Shown piece by piece: positions 1-13,100 of a DNA stretch of 64,000 nucleotides. The stretch comes from Xiphophorus maculatus. Lineage: Eukaryota; Chordata; Actinopteri; Cyprinodontiformes; Poeciliidae. The translations under genes and the position numbers were made by a program. The notes below the pieces were generated by a model. That model was not told the DNA's origin. It saw nothing but the letters and a program-made list of their open reading frames with translations, and ran no database searches. Where the stretch lies: contig NC_036460.1 in NCBI RefSeq assembly GCF_002775205.1, positions 23,268,751 to 23,332,750 of the forward strand, read 5' to 3'. Numbering within the stretch: position 1 is the stretch's first letter; every line of letters starts with the position of its first letter.

Positions 1-181
1 GCGACATCTTGTCATTTGCATACCAAGCATGCATGTAGCGACAGTATTTCTAATGTAATGCAGCCCTACTCAACACACTACACTATCAAGCCTCAGCTTT
101 TTAAGAACGACTTAAACTTCTGACCAAAGAAGGGAAATTCTGCCTGACTAACTTCCTCCGGTCTCTGCTCTTGTGTTTCAG

Positions 182-1697
182 GTTAAGAGCTTCATCGAGA
201 CGCAGCGCGCCCTGCTGACCGAAATCCAGAACGGCTGTAAGAGAAACTTCATCCTTGCGAAGGAAAAGGAGGAAACCGAGGAGAAGATGAAGCTGTCGGC
301 CTCCATGGCTGAAATTGCCACAGAGGACGGAACGAGGGAGGAAGAGGAAGACGTACCGGCTTCAGCTGAGAGAAAGGAAGGAGAGGAGGAAGGCGAACCG
401 ACTGAAAACGCACCACAAACAGACAGCCGGTCAGAAACGAGCCCCGATACGACCGCTCCTCCTGAAAATCTGGACTCCGACTCGGACACCGAGGATGAGG
501 ATGAGGGAGAGGTGGTGACCAAGTCTTCTCCCGTTGTGTCGAACCAGGCTGCTCCTGTCAGTCAGCCCCCCCTTAGTGCCTCACGTACCCCCTCGCCCCA
601 CTCTGCCTCGCCTACAAGAGCACCAGCTTTGATTACGGGAATAACGGTCACAGAGTCTACGGTCCCGGCGCCTCCGGGGACGCCGCCCTCGCCCGGCCGC
701 TGCATCTCCGTGTCGAGTCCCGGAAGGGGCCACAAGATATTTATGGTGACGCGGGTGGAGAGCCCACCGGAGCAACTGCAGAAAGCTGCAGCTCCCTGCC
801 CACCGAAATACTCGACGACACTAACACCCGCACAAACACAACTGACACCGGAGGGCGCCAACGGGAGCCCGCCTGCTCCGTCTACAGACAACAAAACGAC
901 AGAGGAGACCCCCGGCGAGAGACTAGGAGCTGACAGTCCCAAATCAGACCCGCTGTCGTCAGAGGACACGAAAGCCAGAACTTTAGATCCAGCAGGATTG
1001 ACGGATCCAAGTCAGCCAACACCAGCATTGCCTTCCAACTCCTCTCCTCTGCCAGATGTGGCTTTGAAGCCAACGAGCCCCCCGGACGGCCCCCCTCAGG
1101 ATCCCACCGCCACAGAGGGAAGCAATAAAGCAGAGGGAAAGCTACAAGATGGCGGGCAGGGACCCTCCACAAATGAACTAGCTCAGCCGACACCTGCGCA
1201 GGAAGAGCTAAACACTGACCAGACAGCAGGACCAGGAGAGTCCCCTAACCCAACGGACGACGAGCCAAGCCGAGAGGAAATGAGTCCAGACCTGGTCCAG
1301 ACCAGCCAGCAGGCTCCATCGTCCTCCAATCCGCCTGAAGACGGCACTGATGTGAATCCAGGCTCACAAGTTAAAGATCAAGAGTCGAGTGACGAGAACT
1401 CGGCCGATGAGTGTTTTGTGGAGGCGCTGGACGGAGAGGTGGTCGCTTCAGCTCTGCCCAACGGCCTGAAGACGGAGTTCTCCCTCCACCTGCTGGACGG
1501 CGAAACCCCGAAGCCCGGCAGCTGTGTGATGGAGCACGGTGAGTCGCTGCTCCTCTTCGGATGACTCACCCTCCATGTTGTTTTATTTGTTGTAAACATC
1601 TGTTCTGCATCGCCTTGCAGTTAGTTCCAGCTGTGCACTGGAGCTAGAGGAGCTGCTGCTGGAGGCCAGCATGGACAACGGGAGAGACGCAGCGTAA
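182..1697 (+). CDS. ppp1r37: C-terminal exons of a PPP1R37-like protein (partial)
   Basis: Two coding exons are visible: 182-1538 (acceptor AG at 180-181, donor GTGAGT at 1539) and 1621-1697 (acceptor AG at 1619-1620, stop TAA 1695-1697). The phases agree (one base left over, then two). Together they encode about 477 residues; the N-terminus lies before the window. The first ~50 residues are helical and charged (an FIETQRALLTEIQNGCKRNF stretch). The rest is low-complexity, rich in Glu, Pro, Ser and Thr. A short conserved-looking island, GRGHKIFMVTRVESPP, lies about 180 residues in and could be a PP1-docking type motif. The C-terminus is a short Leu/Glu helix. PPP1R37 is a leucine-rich-repeat inhibitor of PP1, and its repeats would be upstream. 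The name rests on remembered resemblance plus synteny with relb and clptm1, so it is moderate only. The continuation of the first exon past its donor to a stop at 1564 is intron read-through. Confidence 0.55.
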
Positions 1698-2156
1698 ACT
1701 GGTGAATATCTGCATCTTATGAACACGCCGGCCAAATGTCTTCTTCACACTTCCAAGTGTTGATGAATCTACTGCTGACCATATTCATGTCATACAAATA
1801 TAAATATTTTAAAGGGAGAAGCTAAAAGATAAATGAGCTTAGAGAGAGAAATAGAAAAGTTTCAGACTCTAAGCATTGTTGAGTACGAATGTCTTATTGT
1901 TATCCAGCTACATTTTTTATCGTAATAGGAATTTTGATTTATCGTTGTCATGATAAATTCCGGTTCATGATGTTTGAAAAACAAACCAAAGCTGTCCATA
2001 ATGTTGGAAATGTTAGTTTTACTATTTTATTCACTATTTGTTCAATGAAAGCGTCAGTAAATTTGAAAATATGATTAAATTAACTTACTGTGTGCAGTTT
2101 AGTGATATAAATCACACTTCTTGACTGACTGCTGTCCTAAAGAAGTGTATAATAAA
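1698..2156 (+). other. 3' UTR of the PPP1R37-like gene with poly(A) signal
   Basis: AT-rich sequence follows the stop codon. A canonical AATAAA lies at 2151-2156, about 455 bases downstream of the stop, and is the most likely poly(A) signal. No other gene was recognised here. Confidence 0.5.
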
Positions 2157-2169
2157 TGGATTTGTTTTT

Positions 2170-4390
2170 CAAAAGAAGTATTTGTGTTTGTGCTGTTATG
2201 ATTGCTCTGTCATGCAGGCACAGCCATACAGTTACCTAAAATAGAAGTAATAAATAGTTCTTATCATCATTTTTATTATTATCACAGTCGTACCACTAAA
2301 TCCAGTACTACAAATTGAAGTCCATATTCCCCAAAGTGAATTATATTTCTGTTGGTGTTGGATAATAAAGTATTTATGCTCAATGAATCCATTCCCATTC
2401 ATTTCGCGTAACAACCACAAACATCAGTTTACACCAAAACGTGGAACTGGTTTAGTTGAGTCATGCTCTCTGCTGCTTTCAGGACTGATTTGTCTCTGCT
2501 TCTGGGTTCCCTGCAGGGACTGCGAGGACAGGTGGAACCAACACTAAGACGATTCGTCAAGCTCTGCAACACGACCGGCTGCCCCACAATATTTTTGTCG
2601 TTACTTCACGTTATCCAACAACAAACAACGCTTCCTGTAAAGGACGGATGACGCAGTGTTGAGGTCAAAAGCTCCTAACATGAAAATACAAAGAGGACAG
2701 TATCACCCGGAGCTCAACGTGTGACATATAGGAAGTCTTCTACATCCATAGCTACATCACCCACATGAAAGTTGGGGGAGGTGTAGGGATCCCCCCGCTG
2801 TTTTCACTACATTTTCCCGTTCTGTGACGTTTCCGTGAACCTCGAAGAGTCGCAGACTGATCAGGGACGGAGGAGCGGACGGTAAAACACTAACCAAAGA
2901 CCTTTCTGACAGCCCTTACTCGCTTCTCCGTAGATTGTCGTCGGGCAAATCGATTCAGTTTTTCATGACTCAGACGTAAGGGTGACGACGAGAAACACAG
3001 TGGCCCCCTGCTGAGCAGACCTGCTGGCTTTAAAACACTCGAGGTTGGGAGTAAGTTGCTGTTAAAGGCTTTTGTATCCAAGAAACCTGAGGATGTTTAT
3101 CCATCTGTGTAAATGTAAACATTGCGTGTGTCTCCTGGTCTTCTCTCTCTCTTTCTCTCTTGCTCCCCACCAGAAATAAAACTCTAAGGGACCTCTGCCA
3201 AAGTGACTTTTTTTTTTCCTGTGTTTTTCTCATCTTCTGCTCTGTTTGGCCCCTCAGGAATCCGCGTCCTCTTACTTGCTGTCCAGACCCGACACGGAGA
3301 ACATTAAAACACACGTTTTGCACGATTGAAACCTCCGTTTTATGTTTGGCAGAAGGAATTTAATCCCAAATTACAGAATTGCACAAATCATAACTCAGAA
3401 CTTATGTCAATTTAAAGAGAAGTCAGATTAGATATGCTTTGTTTTTTGTTTTGTTTTTATTCCCCTGAGTTTATTTAGCTCCAAACTTCTCGCACCTTCT
3501 TCTGTTTCCCTCAGTTTTTCACTTTTTACTCAACTCTCACCCATTCAGCTGCTTTGAGAAATGACTTATTTTTGTATTTTTGGACATCTTTTTGGTTTAA
3601 AATGTTTCCATCTCTCCATCTGCTGGTGTTATCCAAGGGGTTGCTTTTGAAGCCGACGCCCTTTTTGATGTACATTTCATATGCAAACTAGAGAAAATAT
3701 TTAGATTAAAGGACGTTTTTTTGGGACGGGATAATCTATTATAGGAGTAAATGGTGGGTTTAGTTGAATGGTTGACTACTGGGGTGCAGAAAGCTGTAAA
3801 CATGTGGAGGTTCTTGTTCTGCAGCAGCCCTGCAAAGCGAATCATTGGCCACAAGGGGGCGTTGATGGCGGTTTTTTCTTTCATTCGGACTTGAAGAAGA
3901 ATTATGAGCTCAACAGCTAAATATTTTTAGATCAAGACAAAAGACTTAAACATTAAAACATCCATTTAATGTTTCTGTGAAGAGGTCCAGTTCTCTCTTC
4001 ACATTTTGCTTTTGGTTCCCCTGCAGCAGAAACAGGAAGGTTGTGTTTTCTTTTCTCCTCCGTGGAAACAGCAATCCATCCCACAGCGATTCTCCACCTA
4101 AATGGTAGTTTTCCCCGCACCCTGCCACCCACACTGTTTGTAATGCTTTAATTTTTAGAAATTTTTAATAATTTGTTAACTTAATTGAAATGTGCTGGTA
4201 ATCACGAAGATATGTATGGCGAAATTTGTTTCTCTCCAATAAATGCATGTAATGATTAATGAAACGACTCCGTGGTGAATTGGTCAGTTTGAGGTTTTGG
4301 GATTTGTCCCATGGGAAAACGAAATGTAAACGGGTTAAAGCAGGAAGTAATGAAACTGGGAAGTTCTGCGAGTCAGTTCTGTTTTTGTAG
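2170..4390. other. intergenic, no gene recognised
   Basis: AT-rich spacer with short open frames but no splice-supported or family-matching coding sequence. Positions 2463-2890 are slightly GC-richer and contain a short open frame starting at 2463. I could not relate it to a protein family. Confidence 0.5.
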
Positions 4391-4439
4391 TTCGTCCTTG
4401 TTCTCTCTACCTAAAGGTGCCGTCGTCAACTATTCTATT

Positions 4440-5060
4440 TGCGAGTGTGACCAGGATGGGAATCTCCAGCCGTCTTGCTGGAAGAAGACAGGTTCTCTGT
4501 CCCAGAGATGAACGTGTTTTGATACCAAATGTGCGCATCAACCCAAAAACAGACCTTGTGGAAATGTTGACTGGAGTTGATGGGTTTCTTTATCCACATT
4601 GAGAGGAAAAATACTAAAAAAAAAAAAAAAACATCTTGGAAAAGACAGATTACAGTTTGCAGGTGCGCTCTGGGACAAATACTTGAGGTGGTCTGATGAA
4701 ACTAATATCCAAGGGTTCGGCAATCGCTACCAGTGTTGTATTTGAAAAAGTGAGAAGCTTGGATTCTACAAAAAGCCATGCCAAATTTTAAGTAAGTTTT
4801 TCTTCAGGAGGGATTGGTACACTTTACAGGAACGATTACCTGATGAAGGACGGTCATTATGAGGAAATAAAACATTTTAAGGTGGCCTTGAAGTTGAAAT
4901 GGGCCTTCCGGATGATGACTCGACACGTGGATCTCAGTGTCACCGCAAATTTATGGGCAAAGCTAAATATGATCTGTGAGTTTATCTACAAACCTGATTC
5001 AGTTACAGCGGTTCTGTAAAGGGACATCGGTCAAAATCCCAGCAAACATCCATCATGTTA
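4440..5060 (+). mobile_element. Tc1/mariner transposon fossil
   Basis: The stretch reads like a decayed Tc1-family transposase gene. The part near 4500-4560 corresponds to the helix-turn-helix region (CAGAGATGAACGTGTTTTG, then a segment encoding an R-I-N-P-like string). The part near 4680-4720 corresponds to the catalytic W-S-D-E region (GGTCTGATGAAACTAA). The part at 4800-4840 resembles the G-G-x-G-x-x-H region. Many stops, indels and a 17-base A run break the frame, so it is inactive. Terminal inverted repeats were not located. The assignment rests on base-level resemblance to fish Tc1 elements. Confidence 0.6.
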
Positions 5061-5479
5061 ATCTCCTGTTCCACCTCAAAGGTGCATTATTGGATTAAGA
5101 TCTGGTGACTGGAAACCATTGAAGGACTTTTTGTGCAGTGGCGTCTCATCTTGTTGAAAGTAGCCATCAGAGGACTGGTATTCTGTAGGTATGTAGTGAT
5201 CAATAATAGTTCAGTTCACAACAAACGTTGTCTAAAGCCTCTTTATTAAAGAGATCCTATACAAAGATACAATATGTGGTCAGCTCAAAACAGTCCTACA
5301 GACAAACATAAATGTGTTTCTCGCTATAAGGCGCTGCAGTAAAGTTCAGTTTACCACACCAGCTGATAAAACATTTCTGTCTTAGGAGCTTTATTGAATC
5401 ACTGACTCTTCAGCAGTCCATCCTCCTCAACACACCTGGAGCTAAATGGCAACGGCATTTTTACTGGATTATCAAAAAA

Positions 5480-6047
5480 AGCAATACGACAGCTCCAGCT
5501 TCTCCAGGATGCTGCTGCAAGAGTCCTTACTAAAACAAAAAGAGATCAGCATATCAGTCCAGTTCTAAGATCCCTGCACTGTCTGCCTGTTCCTCAAAGA
5601 ATAGAATTTAAAATCTCCTTAATGGTTTACAAAGCACTTCATAATAGAAACCCAGACTACATTTCTGATCTTCTTCAACCCTGTATACCACTCAGACCTT
5701 TAAGATCATCAGAATCAAACCTACTAACTATTCCGAGAGTCAGAACTAAACATGGTGAGTTTTAGTTTTAATGCTCCAACACTCTGGAATAAGCTTCCTG
5801 CTCTCTGTAAGACTGCCCCTACCTTGAGTTTATTTTAAACAAGGTTAAAACCTTATTTGACGTTGCCTATTCTTAAATTTTTTTTTTATTCTATTCATTC
5901 ACTATATTCAAAATTTTAATGTTTATTTTGTTTATTTTTAATTTACTTGATTTTTTTTATGTTTTTAATTTTCTTGTACAAGCACTTTGAATTGTCTTTG
6001 GCTGAAAGGTGCTATATAAATAAAATCGCCTTGCCTTGCCTTGCCTA
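5480..6047 (+). mobile_element. 3' end of an L2-like LINE
   Basis: A broken frame encodes the familiar tail of a non-LTR reverse transcriptase: fragments AAARVLTK, SPVLRSLHCLPV, YKALHNRNPDYISDLLQP, LRSSESNLLTIPRVRTKHG and FNAPTLWNKLPAL. The untranslated tail ends in the typical GGTGCTATATAAATAAAAT and then a short TTGCC microsatellite at about 6025-6047. It is 5'-truncated, as is usual for LINE insertions, and carries an in-frame stop late in the frame. Confidence 0.75.
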
Positions 6048-6049
6048 GC

Positions 6050-9000
6050 TAAAGCCATGACTCCCAATTAGTTCTTTCTTCAGCAATTGCTCATTTTCCA
6101 GTGTGATCCGGGATCATCTCATCGGTCCCATGAGAGGAAAGCAAGTTGAAAATATCCCTCGGACTGAACATCACATGGATGTGCCTCTTAGTGCCCACCG
6201 AACAGATTCACAAAAAATGAATCTTTAGCCCTCGAGAGAATCCATTCGGCCCCTCATCACGAGGGAAACGCGGAGGCATTGGATTCCTCCGGGAATGCCA
6301 GAGCACACTAATCCATACAATCCAGTTCTGATCCGATAGAGGGAGGGTTGTGAGAAAAATGAAAAGATTCACAATATCATTAGAGAAAGCTTACATTAGA
6401 GTTGACTGATGTATTGCCAAGAAGCTGGTTAATTTTAGTGTTTATTGAGTTGGGTTTTTTTTTAAAGAAACTGCTGCTGACTTTGGTCTTATTTCAGGAC
6501 TGATTAGTTCAATGAATGAATTGACAAATGTCTCTTCAGCTGCTGAAAATAAGAAGAAAACATAAAAATGAAGTAGTTTTGGTGTTTTTCAAAAACTGTT
6601 AAATGGTTACATGTCGCTAACTGAATAGCTATGTAATGTCTACATCTAAAACGAAAACACAAATAGCATGATCTGATTATTTGGAGAAAGCAGAAAGGTG
6701 GTAAAGTGGAAAACAAAGGTCGATCGTTTTTTTCCTGGTGTTTATTCTTTTTAATCAGTTGTTTGTCTTGTGTTGTTTTTTTGTGACTCTGTGGTTTCAA
6801 AACGATGATTGAGGTAAAATATTTCCTCATGTTCAGCTGCTGTTGCCAGAGTCATACGACCAGAGAAATTCCTAAAGTTTCTCCTCAGTCCACATTGATG
6901 AGAAACTGTGAGCCAGAGGAGGAATAAATGAAAAGCTCATAAGTTTTATGTCAGATGTTTAATCTCTTCCATGTAAATTGATGGGACACACTGCTGCATT
7001 CCCCATTATATGCTGAAATTTTCACGTAAAAAATGGAGGTTTCACTAGTAAAGACCTGATAGCCTTTTTTTAGACACATTTTTTCTAACTGAGGATGTAA
7101 CAACCCCAGGTCAAATAGCCCTGGGTGGAGAGCCATATCACTCATTTGAAAAACTGCCACTACCGTTTCTAATGTCTAGCTGTTGAGTGAAAATTCAGCT
7201 GTGAACTGCGAACGTTTACTTTTCTATCTACCTCCCGATACTGTGACCAAAACATAAAACTTTTTAGACCGTTCTTGTGGTCTTTGGCACAACAAATCCA
7301 GTAACAGAACATCGTTTAAAACATTTTTAAAAAAGCTTTGATTTCGAGCTGCCCCCATTTTAATTTCTTGGTTTATCAAATTAGCAACTGGAGCTAGCAT
7401 CAGCATAGAAAAAGGCCCCAGTTGAAGCTCCAACAACAAACACTTCCAGTTCTTCAAAGACCCAGTTTTGGTTGAATTATCATCACAAATATTGATTATT
7501 GTGCGACATGCATGTTGCTGTTTATTTAATACAAAAAAATAGGCTAATGTTATACATGCTAGGCTGAATATGAAGTTATGCTAGCATAACTTTGTGCTTT
7601 ATGTCCTGCTTTATGAACAGGACTTTAAGTTGATTCTTCTTTAGATTTTAACGGCAGCTTGCATACATTATTGTTGCACTACTGCCATCTGTTGGATCCT
7701 AATACTAATTCTCCTAATGAGCTCGGTATTTTTCAAGAAATGAAACACCTTCTACTTTCCTTCATTACTATTTAACTGAGCAACCATATTCTCAATTCCC
7801 TATTAAAACCTATTTCCGTTTTCAGTTATCTTCTTTGATTCACATATTTCCTACGGCTAATAAAAAAATGTCCCATCATTTCTACAGTATCGCACCAATC
7901 ACATAAACCAGTAAGATGTTTCCCCGTCTTTAAAGGAGTGCCATCAACTTAAAGTGACCACTTTAAAGTTGATGATTCTAATATAAATTTAAACCGGAGC
8001 AGTGATAGGATTTCAACACCTAGACGGTGACCAAAGCAGAACAAATATCAGCAAAAACATTGTTTTTTTTCCCCGAGCTAAAGGTCTAACCTCAACTGTG
8101 CTTCCTGAGACGACAAGATTTAGCCAAGCTGTTGTGTCTGTAGTTTGGGTACGGTGACGATCAAATGCTTTCTTGCCTGGGCTTTCTTTGGGGTTGGCCA
8201 TGCCTCAGGAATGTGCTGGCATGCTGGTGGGATAGTAGGGATTTATCTGTAGTGTCAGCCCGTATCTGTCCTGTTGATCCACAACCAAGTGGACTGAAAC
8301 AAACGGTACCAACGACCGATCGAGGTAGGAACGGGTTTGTCATCTTCAGAAATACTGAGAGAGCTACAGAAGTGAAGTGTAAATTTGCACAATTATGTTT
8401 TAATTATAAAACTATTTCTCTACTGAATGGTTTTAATCAGTCACACCGAATTCTCCCAATCAGATTTAGGCCCATACTTTGACTAGGCTACTATTGGTCT
8501 ACTTCATGTTGTCAAACATGAAGTTTCTTTTTAAATGATTTCCTGTTTGGCAGTTGTCAAACCTGGAGGAAACTTGTAAAACTGTAAAACGTAACACCTG
8601 TTCAGTTTTACAAAGGTATTTGGAAATATATTTCCAAAGAAATATATTTAATTACAGCTAATTCACGTTTTAACAAGAAATAAATGAAACAATCATTTAA
8701 AAACTTTTGTGTTTTCTCAAGTCATCTTTAATTTGTCTTAATCTTTGTTTGATTGTCTGAAAGATTTACGTGCAATCATAAAGTAAAACCAGAAGAAATC
8801 TGTTAAGGGAAAAATACTGTTTTTGATTTGTGTAAAATGTTGTTTTTTCTGTATTTCAATAAAGTTTTGCCCCATGGGAATATTGTTGTTGTTGTTTCTT
8901 ATAATCTAATTATATGTTGAATCTATTTTGTTGGGAAATGTGTTTTAATGGTGACACCATAAGAGTCTCATATTCTCTTAAATATTGTTACTATTTCTCT

Positions 9001-10150
9001 GCTAAGCTTTGCTTCCTTTTTTCAAGTTGTGAGTGGATAAAGGGTCAATTAAATGTTGGAAAAAGGCCACAATTTATTTATTTATTAAGTTTTCTATTTT
9101 TTTATTTTATTTTATTTTTTTCAAGTGGTTGAATCTTTCTCCAACGATGCGGTTCTTGATGTGATCTGGTTCTAGTTTCTAACCTTGACAGCTCAGTGGG
9201 GATTTTGAGTGCAAACAGTTTTGTATGAAGTGTGGGCTTGACTGTGACTGAGAGTTGGTGGGACTGCATTGTGTCCCTCCAAAATGCCGAGGAGGGGAAT
9301 GCAAACAGGGACGACTGAGAGAGCGACAGCGCCCACCCTCCTCTCCTGCTCACATGACTGTGATTAGAGCCGAGAAGAAGGAGGAGGAAGAGGAGGACGG
9401 TGCACCGAAGAGGAAGCAACATCCATACACTGATCCTATCCAGGAGTAAAGCTCGTCTTCCCTCGTCTGCTTCTTTGGGGTAAATACGTTTTAAATTTGT
9501 TGCTTTGTGTATGTTTCATGGAGAGAAAAAAAAGTTCTGCATAGAACTCTGGTTAGTTAGTTAGTTACCTAAAATCAGGAGTATCATTTTTTTTAACTCC
9601 CTCTTTTGAAAGAATGTTTCTTTTTTTTTTTTTTGTAAAATCCTCAAAATGTTTTATTTTTTTTTCCATAAATGCTTCGTCCTGTGGGAGACTGAGCTCA
9701 ACGTTCTTCCCTTCGACTTTGAAACAACGTGCATCTACTGCTATAAATGCATATCAATATGATTAGCTAAATATTCCATGCATGTGAATCATACCATCAC
9801 GAAGGGAGTGCATGAATAAAATAGCCATTCAAATTATTTTCATTCAAATACCCCAAATGAAAATTTGAAGCATTTCCAAAAGCATTTGCGTTTTCGTCAG
9901 GATGATTTGCAGGGTTAGCTTTCTGCCAGGCATACAATTGAGTGTTTTTGTAAAAGTAAAATTATCAAACATATGTGTATATTACAAAGCCATTTATAAT
10001 TTTCCTTCCAACACGCAATCATGAACTTACGTTCTGTTGTTCCGTCCCAGCGAAACACACAGCAGGATGAAATGAGGCAGAGTGTTGTATGGATGTGCTC
10101 TTTTAAACTTTACGCCATTTTTAATTTTTTTTATTTTTCTTCCAGTATCA
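6050..10150. other. gene-poor spacer, possible 5' region of the zinc-transporter-like gene
   Basis: Mostly AT-rich with no supported coding exon. Around 9240-9460 the sequence becomes GC-richer and purine-rich and could be a noncoding first exon or promoter of the downstream transporter gene. No clear TATA box or metal-response element was recognised, so this is only a suggestion. Confidence 0.35.
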
Positions 10151-10153
10151 GGT

Positions 10154-13100
10154 ATGAGGCTGCGACAGTGGTGCATTATGGGGTTGACCGTGTTGCTGCT
10201 GCTGTGTGAGATCGCCGTCAGTCAGCTGTGTAAGTCTCTCATCACCATGGTGGACGGCTTCCATACACTTTTCATCCTTTTCCACATGGCTCTCCACCAG
10301 ACTGAGGGCTTCGTCAAACCTCGCACCCGCTCCTCGGATTCCTCCCCATTTTCTCCGCTTGCCTCCTCCTCTTCCTCGGGGGCTCTTCCTCCTCCTTCAC
10401 ATTCAGGTCCACCTGCTGAACTTCCACCCAGAGCTCAGTCCACCAGAGAACAGCCCCACCGAGACCCGGCTGCACCGATTGACTCTCAAAAACATTTTTC
10501 CCCTGCAGCTCCGAGCTGCGGTCTGTCGTTCCCCGACAGCAGGAAGCGGGCTGTGGGTGTTTTCATTTCCTACCTCCTCCTGGTCTCTCTGTGCGTTGCC
10601 TACTTCTTGGAAATCATGGGCTTCATGGTGAAGCCCCACCCGGTTCACCACCCCCTGCTGCCAGTGGTGGTTGGAGCTGGGAGTCTGCTCCATAAGATGC
10701 TGCTGTTTGTCCTGGACTGGGATGAGCTGCTGGATAAGAAGGCAGGGAGCTGCAGGCGGCGGGTGGAGACTGAACCTCACCTTGAAATGAACTACAAAGG
10801 TGACGGCAGCACAGACACCTTGAATCCTCTCCAACAATGAAACAAAACGAATCCATTAACTTACAGTTTGTTTGTTTTTTTTCATCACACAGAACATATT
10901 AAGAATCCCAGTTCTTCTGCATGGAATTTATAAAAATGAATCGTTTTATTTAGCAACTTAGCAATATTGTACAATAACATTGAACAATATTCAATGTTAT
11001 TGAATATTGAACATATTCAATAACATATTGAATATGTTATTCAATATGTTATTCAATATGTTGAATAACATATTCCCTATATGTTATTCAAAGCTTTCCC
11101 TATTATAAACTTCTACACATGCAGGCTGACTATATTTAGGTGGTTTCTTAAGTTTGTTGCTTGCACTGTTTTTAATTAACTAATAATTTCACTTCCTGGG
11201 CTTGTCTCTTAAAATCCCAATTTGAATACATTTTATCTTGTGGCTGTAATTGAACAAAGTGTGAAAAACACTGAAACATTATAAATGCTTCTGCCAGAAA
11301 TGATGAACCTCGGAGTAGCAGTTTCAAAAAAAAAGAACAATTACGAGGCAAACGTAAAAGAAACTTTATTATTTGATTTAAAAATCTCCGCTAAGAGAAC
11401 AATGTGTATGTTCAGCTGGAACACAGATAACACACCAGGCCTTGTTTTCCATTCCTCTGCTCCACTCCCACAGTCTGTGCTGCAGAGGAGTCCCAAGGCC
11501 AAGACGAAGAGGAGCTCTCTGTCCCGTGCAAAGTTCAAACTGCAGCACCTCGCTGCCTCCACAGCGAGGTGCTTGTCCTCTGTAATCCAGGAACTCCCAA
11601 CCTGCCTCACCACGACTGCAGAACGGCGCTACAGCTGCAGGAAGCCACTGACGGAGAGAACAGTGCTGCACATTTAAAGAAAGAGAGTCTGAACTACCAC
11701 CTGTGCATGGGGCATCCTGGTAACAGAGTTCAGATTATTGAAGTTTTCATCAAAAATCCTCAGGGACGTTGTTTTTTTGTTTGTTTTTTTTAGCTGTTTC
11801 TGTTTCCTCCAATCACAGACAGCCAGAATACACACAAACCCTCTTCAGCGGACAAGCCATCACCAGGATGGAGCTGCCGCTGGGCCCTCTGCCTCCTGTC
11901 CTTCGTCTTCGTCATCCAGGGACTCTTCACATCCCTCCTGGCTCTGATCAACAGCCTGGTGATGCTGGTCGTTCCACAGCTCCTGCACGGCTCTGGAGCC
12001 TGCAGCATCCTGGTTTATCTGGACCCAGGCCTCTCCATGCTGGCTGTCATCACGCTGATTGCAACGTCTATGCCGCAGGTCACTCTGTCAGCTTTTATTT
12101 CCGTAAAGAGACGTTGTAGGTCGTGATGGCGCTGGGCAGGGAGGATCTCCTGTAGCAGTCTGTATTGCAACAAATTTGAAGAAGCCACTGACTGAAGACA
12201 CCCTGTTTTTCTATAGCCGTGTTTCCATTACAAAGGAACACAAATCCTTGTCTAAAAAACACAATTTTGCAATTGCGGTGTTTCCATTAAATACGAAATA
12301 AATAAAAATTGCCCATTAATGAGCTTGTTCACAAGATAGCGACTAATGTGAACAGTTACATGAGATACATTCATAATTCAGCTGTAGTGCCAACGCTCAT
12401 CATCTAGCAATTAGCCATCAGAGGAAACGTCTGCGTCTTATTCAGGCGTTATTCCCGAATTGTTTGGCCAGATCTAGGAACAGACCCAGACAACATTTTT
12501 ATATATTGGCCAATATGGGTTGGCAATTAGCTGAAAAATGGGCCCCATGTTGTCTGCAGGTTCCATAATGGCCCCATTTTATAAACCCATATAGGTCTTA
12601 TGTTGGAAAAATCTGGTCACCATATGGGCCCCAACTGGGTAAAATACACAAGAATCCATCCAGGCCCCATCTTCTTATGGTTACCCAGTAACACACCACT
12701 GGGTAAGCTTAAGATGCCCAGAATATTTATCATTTTTATTTGTTTTACTGTTTTTTTAATTCATATTTCAGGGTGCCAACCAATGAGGCCTGCTCTAAAT
12801 TACGTGGCTTAGTTTTTGTGTTTCTGCACTGCGTTGCTGCAGGTGTACAGGTACGGCATGCTGCTTCTTCAGGCCTCTCCTCCACACATGCGTGTGTCTG
12901 ATGTCGGCCGGAGGCTTGCCGGCGTTCCCGGGGTGCAGGCTGTGCACGAGCTCCACGTCTGGCAGCTAGCTGAGTCGCTCACAGTGGCGTCTGTCCACGT
13001 TCACTGCCACACTGGGTTCCCGTCGAACAGGTGAAGTCAAATTCTGCCGTGATGCTTGTTTCTGCAGCCATGTGTTTGAAGCAATTTGAACAGGCTGAAA

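Noticed and set aside
178-1599. Long open frames opposite the first gene's large exon
   Set aside because: They mirror a GC-rich, low-complexity coding exon, have no splice structure and no family resemblance.
9255-9449. Acidic/basic 64-codon frame before the transporter-like gene
   Set aside because: Composition follows a purine-rich stretch. It is more likely part of a noncoding exon or promoter than a gene.
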